Below are positions 13,301 through 28,300 of a stretch of 64,000 nucleotides of DNA, one piece after another. The notes below the pieces were generated by a model that was not told the DNA's origin, did no database searches, and was given only the letters and a program-made list of their open reading frames with translations. Both the position numbers and the translations under genes were made by a program. The stretch's first letter is position 1. Each line of letters starts with the position of its first letter. The stretch spans positions 15,725 to 79,724 of the forward strand of contig CM012954.1 in assembly GCA_000181795.3 (NCBI GenBank). The letters run 5' to 3'. This DNA comes from Trichinella spiralis. Its lineage: Eukaryota; Nematoda; Enoplea; Trichinellida; Trichinellidae.

Positions 13301-16300
13301 GCCAAGTAATAAAAACAACCCATGAGGTTTCTATTCATAAAATCATCAATTTACCAACAAAAATTAATCCACGTCATAAACTAAAAACTACTGTACTGTC
13401 AAAAGAGAAACGCAATTGATAAAAAAAAGTATTTCTTTAATTAATAATGCTTAATTATTAAATTAAAGAATTACATACCGCATTAACCAGATTAATTAAA
13501 TATAAATGTAATGCATATTACTTCAATTACTGTCGATTCATCAAAAACATCAGGATGCATCCGATGTTTTTCTTCCTCTTTAAAAGCAAGATCTGCTTGC
13601 ATTCGCACTTTCTCAGCCATGGGTAACAAGTAATCACGGACGGGTTCAATCGTCACGTAATTTATCATTGGAGTAATAAAAGCTAAATAAAAGTCATGAA
13701 AAATCATATATACATCAGATATGATCCAGTTTCAAAAATATTAATTTCGAATTTTCCTCAATTTTTATTAAACTAATAAACAATTCATAATTGTTCAGGC
13801 TGAAGTTCTCCATAGTTACATTTCAAGTTATACATAAACTGAAAAAAGGACACAAGCATATTATTTGCAAATTAATTAAATAATAGAAAAAAATTAAATT
13901 TCCTTCTTACGAGCTAAATGGCATATCCAATCCGCATGCGCAATGCCGATGTGATCACAAATTAATCTTGAACAAGCTGAAAACAGTCGATTTATATGGT
14001 CGCTTGAAACTGCAGAAAGGTTCTTTCTAAAATATATTTCATACAGCATCATAATGCACACAAAAATGAATTGTATTAACTCTTGGGTATTATTTGTTGG
14101 ACCATGTTGCCACCAAAAACTCATATAGCTGCAAAGCATTGGTATATCAACATCAAATATTGCTGGGGCATCTTGGTATTTCCCATTTGTATTGGAAAGT
14201 TGTTCAATATTTGACAACAGATTATCCAAGGAAGGAATGTTCAGTAATAATGAACTTGAGGTATCTAAAAGAAATAAATAATGAATATTTCCTGTTAATG
14301 CTTTGTTATCAATTCACTTCATTCCGTAATATTAACAAAAAAGAAAGCAACAATGATTTCAAAGTTCAAATCAGTTTCTAAACTTTGCATAGCTTAAACT
14401 AAACAACTGTCTAATATTTCAAAATTTTCATTCATTCAAATGCCACCATATTGTAAAAACTTATTGATCATAAAATGAACATATTCAAATTATTTACTGA
14501 AAGTGATTTGATAAAATTATGTATTTGGTATTTCAATGAGTTCGTATTATGTAATCCCTCACGTACCCAAACCCTAATAGCACGCCCATGCACACCATGC
14601 ACTGCATATCACGGCGCAAAGATTTCAAACAAAAAATACCTTTAGATTCTGACAGTAAATGTTGCCTATCGACTGTTGAACCACGGCTATTGGGATTGAA
14701 ATCACCTTCCAAAAATGCTACTGGGAAACAACACGCAAATGCACTGAGACATTGACCAATTGATGATCGATGTCTAAAAAATAAATAACAATAATAAAAC
14801 AAGCAATTCATTGCACTACAATTCACTTTTCCATTTCTTCTTTAACAGATTTTCGACTGATTGTTATTGGAGAAGCCAACATATACAAACAGTCGGCAAT
14901 TTTGTAACACCCAACTTGAATGTCGTTGACTAAAATTTAAAAAAAAAATTTTCAGTCACCATAATTATTGCATATGCCTAAAACTTTGTTGTTTCAACCA
15001 GACAATTATTGACAATCTTACAGATAAATGAAACACGTGATAAACAAAATATAAAACATTGTATTCGTCAAGTATTCAATACATAATAAATAACAGAGGC
15101 CTGTAACCTAAAAAATCTTGCCCATGACCATGTTTGGAAAGATGACAAAATAACGTGGTCAACAGTGGAAGCATTGCTTCGTACAAAAATAACAAGCTTG
15201 ATGTACAAGGAAGTGTTTTTCCTTTAATTTCAGCATAACGACCATTGTTTCTAATTTCTTTAGTGATATTCATTAAATCTGAAACCATATTGGATAAAAA
15301 AATTTGAGCACAGGTTCGCAGTGTGTCAGAGTTGATTTTCACAAGAGATCTAAAACAAAGCAATTATGACATTGTGACAATTTAAAATAATCTTATATGT
15401 ATTGCAAATTTTCTGCAAATCAGCATTTATATATATGCACGTATACATTGAGCTCTTTCGTAGATACCTGAAGTCTATAGCTTGAAGCAAAACTTGAAGA
15501 CACCGAACAGTTGATTTAACGTGACATCCAAAAGCATTGTGCTTGCTTCGAAATACTGACATCAAGCGATGAAAAAGCCTACAATTTCACATAATACAAA
15601 TTTTCTTGTTAAACATTTTTCACGTTAATGGTGAATAATTCCATACCCTGCAACCATTTCCTTTTCTTTTATTGATGCAACTCCACTTAGTGAAGCACTG
15701 CTTGCAGCTGTGAAATAATTTCGATGAGAACGAAAGTAAGATTCCAGCAAAGGCAAAAGTACCTTTAACAAACAGAATATTAAATTTATGGCAAGAATTA
15801 TGTCATCTGTAACCTTTCCAAAAAATTTCACATCTTCACTGGGCAATGTGTAATTTCTGTAACGCGAAAACTGTTTGCTTGGTTTTATCACTTCCATTTT
15901 TTGGGCAGCGTTTTCCAAATATGCCAGCAATTTTTCCAATAAATTGCATGCAAATCTTTTCTCTACTGGCCGATGTGTGTTTGAATCGACCACTGTCTGT
16001 TGATATTCTTCTCTAGCTCTATGCAACGGACTATAAATCAAGATGTTGCAATAGTCAACACAACATGTATCTTTTCAGCACGTGAATACTAATTAAGTAT
16101 ACCTTTTTAAACGAAAACCATGATATTGAAGAAACTTCAATACTTCTTGAGCGCGAAAACGATGCTTACGTTTCTCACTGTCTGCAAGAATATCCCATGG
16201 TACAAGAAGAACCATTATTCCAGTATCTGAAAAGAATTCATAAAAATTGCACTAGTCTTTCACTTTTAAAAACAATATTTTAAAATATTCACCAACTATC

Positions 16301-19300
16301 TTAACTTTTATTATGGCTTATAGAATTTAACATTTGCATGGTAACTAACATTGAATTTCCTTAATAAAGAAATTTCTCTTAAAAAATTTAATTCGTGAAT
16401 GTAAGAGATGCATTATGTAAGAGGAAAATTAAATCGCTTACATTGCAGTAAAGTCATCGTTAAATGAAATAAATTTGAAAGCACTTAACATTGAATTTGA
16501 AGGGGACAATCAATTTTCAACTTTATCTTACTTGCATCATTTAAGTCTTCTATTGTTTTTGATACCCAAATTAAGTGCGAATTTTCCGCTATTCGTTCCG
16601 CTAATTCGCACATCTCTTCGGAGAGAGTCATGTTTGACAAATCAATCGGCTGCGGACAAAACACTGAAGCACTGCGTACATTTGATGTAGGGTTCATCGA
16701 CTTTGGTTGAACACTGCTGACTTGTGTTTCTTGCTCAATGGAATAACCCCAGGCTAATAGTGCTTTCAAACATTCAGAACATCTTTCCTTGTAAAAATTT
16801 TGTTCCTGAAATAATTTTCTGACGTCAATTTCAAAATCAGATGAAAGCAAAACTTTATTCAACATACAAATTCCTTCAGCATTCCAAATGGCTTAAGTCG
16901 AGGATGAGTGCAATTTGTGCGGCTGTATATATCGTCATTCCTCCAGCCTTTCTCCAACTAAACAGCAACAACATGAAATCTAAGTTGTTAACTGTTAATT
17001 TCTCTCACTTTACGACTGGCCCAAGAATCATGAAAATGTTGTGCAAATCGTTGTACCAAATTTTGCAAATTAACACTCAACTGAACGTTAGATGCATCAA
17101 CGGGATGAGGCCTCCATACTTCCATATGGCCAGAGGGAACATTCATATTTTGAATTTCTTCTTCTGCATACGACTGCATCGCGTAATCTGGAGACAGCGC
17201 AGATCCTATTGCTGTTAAACATGGCAAAGCGCTGGCGAAAAGATCAGAATCAAACGCCTAACAATAACAATGTGATATGATATAATATTATACAATATAA
17301 TACAATACAATACAATATAAGACAATAATATAAAAATGTTACACATAATTTAATAAACTTATTTAAAGTTTACAATAAACACTTCATTTCTCTGTAACCA
17401 GGCTTTTAAATATTTCGTGTCTTAAAAAAAATTCATTCATTCATTTATTGCACAAATTATTACCCTTTTTCCGAGTGAATCAAATATCGTTGTAAACAAA
17501 AGCATTGACAACCGTTTTTGCTCTTCACTTGCCGTATCTTCATGCATCGAAATACCATAATGTTTGCTGAAACATTCATAGTGCTGAGTCATTATCTAAA
17601 AACAAATTAAAAATAAACACATTAACATTTTCATTTAAACAAAGCGGAAACCTGAAGCGGAACAGTTGCAAATTCATTCAGTGAGGATATATCAACAACA
17701 ACTTTTTGAAGAAGCTTTTTCATCATTCCAGGATGAATTTCCCTAAAAATGACATTTCATAAAACAAACAATAAACATATAATAACAATTCGAATTAAAT
17801 AAAAAATTCAATAAATTCATTACTTGGTAAAAGCAAGCAAAAATTCAGTAATTGCTGATCGCTGAGATTTAGTCAGAGATTTAATTTTGCTCATTCGATA
17901 AACTGTATGCAAAGTGGCTTCGAGTAACGAATAGTAATGTTCAGCATCAGCAAAACAATGTGCGTGACTGGTTAGCAAAGGTAAAACAGAACCACACAAA
18001 TATCGGTTCAATGCAAGTGCCAAATCTGATTCAGCGTAAGCCGGCTAAAGTATAATTGAAATTATATATTTAAAAAATAGTGTACTCAAAGAGTGTAATG
18101 AGTAATAGTAATGAGTAATAATAAGTAATAATAATAATAATAATAGTGTGATGAGCTTGAACGACAGGTTAAAACAGAAATAATAATTTATAAAGGCCCA
18201 ATTGATTATTCATTGATTGAGTGCTTAGTTTAAAGTTAATGAACTGACGTGATCTAAAATAGTCGCTGCCCGAAAATCCAAAATAAAGCTTTGCTCCAGT
18301 AAACGGAAGACCATTTCTTTATCAATCAAGCCATAGACACGTTCAAGGAACAGCAGAATGGATTGCTTATGACATGGAAGTAAACCAATGGAAGAACTTC
18401 GAGAACCTAAACATAATTTTATTCAGTATTTATTATATTTTAAAATTTACAATTCAATCTTTGTGTTAACAAACAGTTTTCAAACTTACTTTCTTCCTTT
18501 GCAGCAAAAACATTTGGAAGCAAAAAGCGTAAAGCCAGAATAGCTTCCAAATCTTCTACTGAGGTAAGAGATCGTAATATCGAACGAAGTCTCACAGACT
18601 CTCCTTTACCACTTTTTACCGTCATATGATCAGGAGCGCATTTCCCGAGCAAATCCGCAAGACTTGAATAGAAGCCCAATATAGCAGCGCCGAGATCAAT
18701 GTAGTCCTCTTCTTCAATTTCAGGATTTGGATAGTGAGATAAATCAAAATTAAATCGACTACGTAAATCTCTTCCTTTGTGCAAGTTGTTGATTTCACTT
18801 GATAATGAAATAGCATCTTTAAATGCACGAAATAAGCCTTCGCCTTGCCCTTTAAGAGCTGGACCAAGACATTCTGGTCGACGAATAAGAAGACGAATTA
18901 CTAAATTGGCATTTTCCTCTACACACTCTCCTACAACATTTTTATTTTCACAACTTCTTCAAATCAACTACTTATCGTTCATTTCATTACCGTTAACCCA
19001 TACGCAAAATCGAAGAAAATCAACATAACGCTCTCCTTCCACAGGATCCCATCCTATATCTGGATAACCTTTGAAAACCATTTCCGCATTAGCCTGCACA
19101 ACAAATACAGTCACAACTTGTTAAATATTTTAATTTTATACTTGAAACTGTAAACTTTTAAGAATTTTATTCATTAAATAATTTCAATTTACAATAGAAT
19201 CAAATGAAATGATAAGTGAATATCTGTGGCCACGATGACAGTTCTCTATTATTTATTATTCTATGCTATCAAGCTTATTAATTGAATTTTTCAACTAATT

Positions 19301-22300
19301 TACATTTTTTATAACATTTAATTATTGACACAACTAAAATCAAAATTAATTACTATGCCTTACTACTGCTAAACTCTAATAGAACTATATATCACTGTTT
19401 AATAAATAATTATGACATAATATTAACAAACCTGCAAACCGCATCGCGATAAATAGAATGCCACTTTTTCCAAGTCGTCTTCTTTCAAAGCCAAAGCTAG
19501 TTCACTATTTTCCATAAATGAGTAATACGCAACATCAAGTGGAACTGATCCTCGTAAACTTGGCTTTGCCAAAAGCATCGTAGCATTGTCGAGTAAAAAT
19601 GGCAAATGTTCAAACATAGCCGCCTGATTTTTCGTAGAAGAACGACAAATAAAGCATAGGAATTTGCAGCATGCTACTACCAAATCTGATATGCTATTCT
19701 AAAAAGAACCCGACTTTTTAAGTAAATGAACAATTGCAATAAAATACATAATATATACTGCAAAGCCACCTGAAAAGCCTTTTTTACATCATCTTGCGTA
19801 GAACGATTTCTTCGATCATCAAGTTCACTTTTCTGCGCTCGACTTAGCACATTTACCATTATTGTCATAACATTTTCATGCACTTTAAGCAAACGCATCA
19901 AATCAGGATGTTGAAAAAAAACTTTGTTATTCATCATGTCCCTGCAATAAAATAATGCATTGAACATGAAAAAAAATAATTAATGAATAATTTTTTTTTC
20001 TTTTATAAATAAATCATTGCAGCAACATTGCAAAGGCACACTGAACTCTCAAAACAGCGCAAATTAAACTGCTTCAGTATATTTTTCATTGTTCAATTAA
20101 TATCCCACTCTGTAACATTCATCTTTCTATGTAAACCAAATTCAAAAACATTTCAAAGCCTTTATTTATATCAGCGTTTAAGCTGATCAAAACAAGTATA
20201 TTAAAGTGTTTTAAAATAACTGAAAACCACCATATAAATTTAAGGATTACAATTTTCAAAAAGCAAAGAAAAATACCAAAGAGAATTTTTCAAAACTTCT
20301 TCTTCAGTCGCTTCGAATTGCACGCATAGCAAACGCCTAATTTGACATAAATTATCCAAAAATGACTGCACATCCTCAATGCTGCGTTCATGAATACAGT
20401 ATGCAGTTTTCAAAGCACTTTTCATCTAAAATTTCAAAAAAAAATATTATGACATACGATTCGTATACAACGTGCATTTTAAATAAATGCTTTTCTTCAA
20501 AATAAAATCAATACTTCACTAATACGGGTATACTGCCGAAGTAAAAGTCCAAAAATTTCCCGAATCAAATTAGGATCATCAATTGCTTTATTACCAGTCC
20601 ACTTAATCAGCGTTGACAAAATTATATTTCGGAAAGCCTCTGAACATGATTCAAAAAAAATTGATATTGTATAAAAAAACAATTCCTGATTTACCTTCAC
20701 CATCAAATTTTATCCTTTCATCTTCGGATAATAATGCAGGGGGTACAGGTACTACCATCCATGCTAATTTTTCAACCCAATTCATATTTTCACTTTCTAA
20801 CTGCTTTTGCTATAAGAATTAATCAAGCTTTTAAAACTGAAATATTTACAATTGCTATTAAGATTACAATGATGACCTTCCTAATGCAACATATTATTTA
20901 ATTAAAAAAATAAAATTTTGCATGATGTTGAAAAAATGTAAATTAATTACGCAACATTACATTGCGTACTAAATAGATAGATAACATCAAATTACACTAC
21001 ATAAAATCAATAAAACAGCATCCACTGCTGTATAAAAATTTATGTTCAAGATAAATTCCGTCTGATTAGAGCTGCTAACAGACAATCAGAGATATACACT
21101 TCGTGTGAAATCTGTTTGTATATATCATGCAGCTGCTTGTTTGTTAATAAATTTCTGCAACTCAGTGATAATCAGTTGCTAAAAATATTTAAAAGAGACC
21201 ACAATAAGATTACAGCACAATTAATTTCACACAATATTAAAGAGTATTAGGATGTTTCAATTACAAGCACATATTTAAAAGATAATCTGAAAAATAATAA
21301 TTAATAAAAACCAGTTGAATTAAATCTAAGCAAAGCGTTTTTACTTCTACATTTGCCGAATAATTGTCATCATTTTTGTCAGAGTTCCCAATAAATTTCA
21401 CCATGTTGCAATGAAATTCACGTAAAACACGTTGCAAAAATTCAGACATCGCGCTAACTTCTAATTCGCCTTCTTCGTCAGTTTGCTCATCTCTGTCAGC
21501 TTTAAAATCCAATAATTTCAGCATCTATAATATATACAGTTATTTTTTTGAAATCTTTCATATAAATTGTACTTGTTCTTTCGGTGGACAACGAAACTCC
21601 TTCGTTTTACGCGCTGCTTCTGCCGAAGGCATGTCTGTTTGCTTTATTTCCAAATATCTGCGTAACTGATCCTAAAAGACAATAACCAAACATAACCCTC
21701 AAATAATTGAAACACAAATTGCTCTTTTCGAAAATTTCATCTAATGCACATGCATTTTGTGTTTCTCCAACAAATGTCTCAGCAAAATTAATAAGAGACT
21801 CCACTCGTCCTTGAAGCTGCAAATCACACAAATGATTCATAATATGGCACAATTCAAGCTGAACCATTTCATCCAAATCAAGATCCACTAATCCTTTGAC
21901 ATTTTGTGCTGCAAAGAAAAAATTACTGCATTGCCTCCTACAATGAGAAAACTCAACTTACGTGAGTCCAGCGTTTCTTGAAAACTTTTTGGATTTAGCA
22001 AACGAAAAAATCGATGTATGTCCGTGTCAGATAAAACTCCCACAAGAAGCAATGTATCAAACAGTTTAAGAATTGGTCTAAAATTGCGGCTCAAATGTTT
22101 AAATACTACTTAATTAGTACTGAAATTTTTATTATTTTCATACAGAAAATGGGTGGTATTTGTACCACCAATTAAATCCCGTGAATTCATTAATGCTTCC
22201 AAAGTTGCTTCTTCCAATGCATCAACAACATACTGCTTCAGCGTGTGAAAATCAAATGTTGGACTCATCAAAAACTTTTCATCTTCAGTACTTATTCTTA

Positions 22301-25300
22301 ATTAGACAAGCTTACATTTATTTTAAATATACTTTACATTGCACAAAATACTTTTTCTTCACTTCCATCACGTTTATAGATGATTTAAGAGTAATATCTG
22401 AATTCAGTGCGTGTGGATATACACTTTTTGTTTCATAATTAAAGTAATTTCGGTCTTTCAACTTAGCATTTAAAGGAATTATGTATTCGTGAGATTCAGC
22501 CAAGCTAAAAGTAAAACAAGTAAAATAATCATTAACAATTTTTTACATTTTTCAGCTTACCGAGCATCATAATGGCACTTCAAATGAATGGCAATTAAAA
22601 CATCATAAAAGCAACGGCGAAGAGAGCCTGATAAATCTAAATAATTAATGAAATTCTTATTATTATCAAAATAAAATGTTCATTTATTTTGTTTAATTTA
22701 CAGCATAAATTTTCCAAGTTAAACATTGAACATTTACGGTGAAAAAGATTTTCACAATAAAATCCATTATTCAAACTTACATTTGCTCTGTATGGCATAC
22801 ATCAACTGATCTTCGTCAACATGTTGGCATAGAATATGAGCAATTTTGAAATTTCCTTGAGCACATAAAGAACAGTAGAGTCGCAGAGTCTGCTGATGAA
22901 AAGTGCAAAGACTTTCATGCTCAGCCAATTCTAAAATGTCAATGCTGCTGTCGCGTTCGGGAACGTAAAGCATCATTGTCCGAACTAGAAGTTATACAAA
23001 TATAACTTTGTAAAATTGTATTAATTTCAATTAAAGGTTTACCTAAATCGTCGCACAGTACACTCCATCCGCGAGTATCAGAGAGCTTTAAAGAAGTTAC
23101 ACGAGCGCATTGATCAGGTACTCGAAGCCAAGTTCGTGTCTTGCAAATTTCCATTTTGAGTCTCGGTGGACACATTAACTGCACTGCATTGCTGCGCTCG
23201 TTTAACTGAGCTGACGCAATTGGAAGAGTTTTCTTTATAAAGAATAATTAATTATTTAAAGAAAATCCTCCATTATCATTTCACAACATACCTCAATATT
23301 GCCCAATTCAAATTGCAAAACTTCTCGGCTAGTGGGTAATACAAACACAGCAGGATACAATATTGTTCCCGGTTCCACGCGATAAGACATTTCAGTTTGT
23401 TTGCCGTTTACATGAAATTTCAGTTCTCCAGTTGCAGTGTTTATTAAACATCCTGCAAGGATACCTGCCATTTTTGATACGTTTGAACTTCCTCCAGCTG
23501 CTGTCAGCAATTCCATACCATTCACAATGTAGCAACTTCTAAATTCTTGTCTAAAACATAAAATTCATTACAGCGACTAAAAACAATACTGTTTCCAATA
23601 GAATGCAACAATGCAGCAATGTTTTCAAATAGAAACAAAGCGTTTAAGTAAAAAAAGGAAACATATGATGTAAACAAAATAAAATAAAATAAAATAAAAA
23701 GCAATAGAATATTTCCTAATTATTTCATAGATTATAATTTTAAAAGTTGTTTTTTCTTAATTTTGATATTCGAACAACTCTTTTCATAACATAAATCTCC
23801 TAAGTTGAACTAACAATACTGATTGAATTATATTACCAAATAAATGAACGTCAATCAATTAACTTACATATTATCAAGTGTGCCGTGTGTAGATTCTAAA
23901 AAACAGATTCGCTGCGAATCTGCAGCAATCTGAGAACCAGTAAAAGAAAATTGTGGCGTCAACCATCCTATCCAAATATTAGCCAGATCCTGTCCAGGAA
24001 AAACACGTACTCCAAAGTAATAGTCATCAGGAGTAGAATAAAAGCTAACAGATGCGCCAATGGATACATGTTGATTTCCTGATGGAGCAGATAATTTTGA
24101 CGCTTCAACAAGCAAATCATGTCCACTGCTGAAGTAGTTTGATCGCTTTTTAACTTTACTGTCTGACTCAAGACGAATTACAGTAGGTCTTCTACCAGGA
24201 CCACTTTTTGGCATGTCCAATGATTCTGTGGAGTCCACATCGGCAACTCTATCATCCAGTTTGCGACTGTTTAAATGGCCTGATGGAAATTTATCATTTT
24301 CATCACTTCGAATTTTAGACTTCGATGCGCAAGCTTCTTGCAATTTCCGGGCATCTAAAAGTTCTCGTCCAATAAAGAGTATTTTCATAATGTTCACAAG
24401 TTTATTTCTTTATTACTCTGCTTTCGACTTCTTCCTACACTAACATCGCGCATTCGTTGCCCAAATGACTGCAGAACTTTAAAAGGCCTGAGATTTCTTT
24501 TTGTGTTACTGACAGCATAACTTGCAGAAATTTTATCTTGTGAATCTATGGATTCTTTTTCTTTCAAATTGGCCTCGCTAGCAGAAGATCTGAAAGCAAT
24601 GTTTTTAGCATACTAAAACTTTTTAAAGAATTTACTGAATTTTAAATACATTTAAATAAATATATGAAAAATTTGAATGATTTCAATTTTTAATGAATGA
24701 ATGAAATTAATTTCGAAATTTTAACAATGTTTATAAGAATTTCCAAAGCCTAACCTGAGTCTTGGGGCTTTCCTAAAGCGGTTTTCTGTTACTTCTGCAG
24801 AATCTTCATCGAGACTAAACGTTTTCTGAACAAGATAGTTGCTCTTCATTACAGCATGATTGCTAGCTTCATATTGATCTGCATAATTATGCTGATCATG
24901 AAATGAAATATTTTCATCTTGATTTCGGCTGCTTCTGATGCCTTTCATTTTACCACGCCGACTGCTCTCTGCAATTCGGTCGGATTCACAGTTTCGTTTG
25001 CCAGCATTCCGTTCTGAAAGCGTTTCCGTGAAATACTGGTTGCACACCCTGGAAATACAAATATTAAAAATGCAGTGGAAGCTGTCTATGTATACGCATT
25101 ATCATTACAACTACAACACAAGATTTCTTTCACTTCATCATTTTTGTATAATTATTATTTCAACAACTACCTGTTATCATTCGCTTCCTTGCAAAACACG
25201 GGCAAATTTAAACGAAATAGAGCTAGACTGCATCGCTCTAGCATTCCAGCACTTTTGCATTGAAGTTTCAAACAAGGGGGGTTATCACCACTCTGAGGAA

Positions 25301-28300
25301 TGCGTGTTACCTTAAAGCGCTTTTCTTGTTCGTTAATTTCATCAAATTCTGCTTCGTATTTTGCAATCCACATTGGCGCCTGACGCGACATTCGGCTATA
25401 GAAAGCATATTAATTAAACGGGTTTCCATTGCAGTAAATTACAGATTATTTTAATCTAAAATTTTTTACATGCAAAACGGCTCGTATCCTTCTTGAAGAC
25501 CACAAGTGGTATAATACTTTAATGTGTTCACATTCTGACCACAGTTGAGTCTTCCAATTTGACCTGGTGCTAAAGAAAAGGCAGGAACAAATCCTGAAAA
25601 CACAAAAACACTAAAATACTCAATTCTAAAACGACTACATTAACTGACCATCTTCAGCAGACACATTGTCAAACGCCACTTCAGTGCCAGATGAGTCCAA
25701 AAGAAGTTCACCATTCAAAGAAAAACCTACATAAAGTCTACATAGAAGCTATATTTCAAGGAATAAACAACCTACAAATTGTCCTGTCAGTTAAATCGAG
25801 AAAACAACCAACAACATCTCCAACATTCCATTTTTTTCCATATGACTCTGATTCACCATGCCATTTTCTTCCAAGATATCCGTCATATGCATAAGAAGAT
25901 TTATGAAGACCAAAATCGCCATCAGGAGATGCACTTACGTCCATCCAGCCAACGTTCATAAAACCGGATGTACGTATTTCGAATTCAAAATACCTTAAAA
26001 CGTATTTATGAAAAATATTTTATCTAAATGAACTCACATTACCATTTTCCACTTTTCACCGCATATCTTTTTTCAAATCGATACGTTCGCTTTTGCAAAT
26101 TCATTACTTGTGACTGTTTAACAGCACCTTGAAATAGTATTTTTAATTGAACGTCAATCCAAGCAATGTCAAGCTAAAGTTTTTATTGATAAATTCTCCA
26201 TTTCTTTTTTAAATTCAATGGAAATTTTGGAAAAGCAGTTGGAAAAGTTTCATGTTTTTTCAATAAATAATTGTTAAAATGTAGGAAAATAAACAAAACA
26301 TCAAACCTTCATCTTGTTCAGCCGTTGGAGGTTCAATACAATAATTGTAGACAAGTAATGACCGTATAATTTGACCTGCTTTGTCACGGTTTGCGGCTTT
26401 AATATTCGGATCCAAAAAGTCGTAGGCTACCAAATGGGATGTCGTTTTTATGTTAACATTCTAAAATGTTTCGTACCGTGTCATTTCTGTAAGCTAAAAA
26501 CGATTTAATCGCACTTCGTTTTTTGAATACGTCCATCCGCGTTGGATTTTACTCTGTGTCCAAATATTGTGCATATTTTTCGCAAGTTGATCAACCAGAG
26601 TTTCCAGTGTTTCATTTAATTCGTATTCTCTCGTATCAAGAGGAGCAGGCTTGTAGCCATTGCTCATTAAAAAACTAAAACAACATGATCATAAATTCCC
26701 AGTATCATAGTATTCACTGTCATACTTTTGCCCAAGACGAAAAGTTTTCACTCTATTTGAAGCTTTGCCAATATCTATTCTATATCCCAGAGCAACAATA
26801 GTTCTAAACAGAATAAATAAAACATAAAAATGATTGTTTTCTATAAAAATTTAAATCAGCTTGGTACTTTAATGTCTCTTTTGCGAGATTTAAATTGTAC
26901 GATCGTTCAGCTGTAGGCAATCGTTCATAAGATGTAAGGCAAGGATGAGTTTTTTGGGTTTCGCTTCTACGCTAAAGAAAATTTAATTGCATTCTGCCAT
27001 GACAATTTTAAAAGCATAAATAAATAAGATACCTCTCCGTAAATCCAACCTTTTTCAATTTTATCCATTGCCCAAAGTTCGTGTATGTTTTCAGCTAGCT
27101 TTTCATGTACATCTTCCAAATGTTTCGGTAGAGATACCTAGATAAAATTGCATTTTACACATTAATCAAAAAACAACATGAAATTTGTAGCATAAAGCAC
27201 AAAGTACATCTTTCGTATCGATTGGCTTCGGTTGAAAAACGATGTAATCTGATATTACGGTAGATGGACCAGCAAAATATCCTTTTCTAGTGTCGCCAAA
27301 TGAAATGCAAGATATTAATTTAACTGGAGATATAGCAGCTTCTGAAATGGGAAGGTAACCTTTCTTCGGCCCAAAGCGCAATTTCCCTTGTGAGCCACCA
27401 AAAAAGAACCGGCAACTACAAGGATTTTTCATTATATAAAAAGCAGATACATTTACTTCAAATTACATCACCTAACAACGGCTGACAAACTCATTACTGG
27501 ATAAAACAGGCAATCACAAGATGAAAAGTTTCTAACTGATGTTCCTATCTGATGCCCATTTAATGAAAATTGAATTTCCGGAATAGCTAAATCTAGGGAA
27601 CAGCCAATGACGTCGCCTTTACGAATTTCATGCGTCCCAACAAATTTTTCAATGCCTCCTAAAATACAACAGAAATTATCAGAAAGTAATCATTTGCAAA
27701 ATTATTGTAAATGAATTATTTGTATTTAATGTTAAATTAATTACTTGAGCTTCTAAATTAAGCATAGCGTTAAAAGAAACCGTGTATTTGATTAACATTT
27801 TCATAATCTTAACGATGCTGCCCAATTTAAATTTGCATCGAAATTTAACTGTAAATAAGGAATATTTTTCAGACACTGTTATTTCATGATTTTTATATCA
27901 TGCATTTATTTCATAAAAATCAATAAATAAATTAAGTAATTGATTAACGAATAATAACAATTTCCAAAGTTCTTTTTCAAACCTATCAATTTTGACAATT
28001 TCAACGCTGCTATACCTGCATATATATATTGACCGTCAAATCCAAATGAAAACATATCATCGCCAACACCATTGCAGCCCCACTTCTTTCCTGATCCAGG
28101 ATAAGCCCGATAACCAGCTGACGATGCCCAACCAATGCGCAGATGTGGCTTTTGGCCACTAGTACGCATACTTTCCATGTATTCTAGTTCAGCTTCAAAA
28201 TACCAACGTGGATACATCGCTGAATTTTCATATGATCCAACAAATATGTTTGCCATCACACTTAATGAAACATTTGTTTATTCATTCACTTCTTTATTTA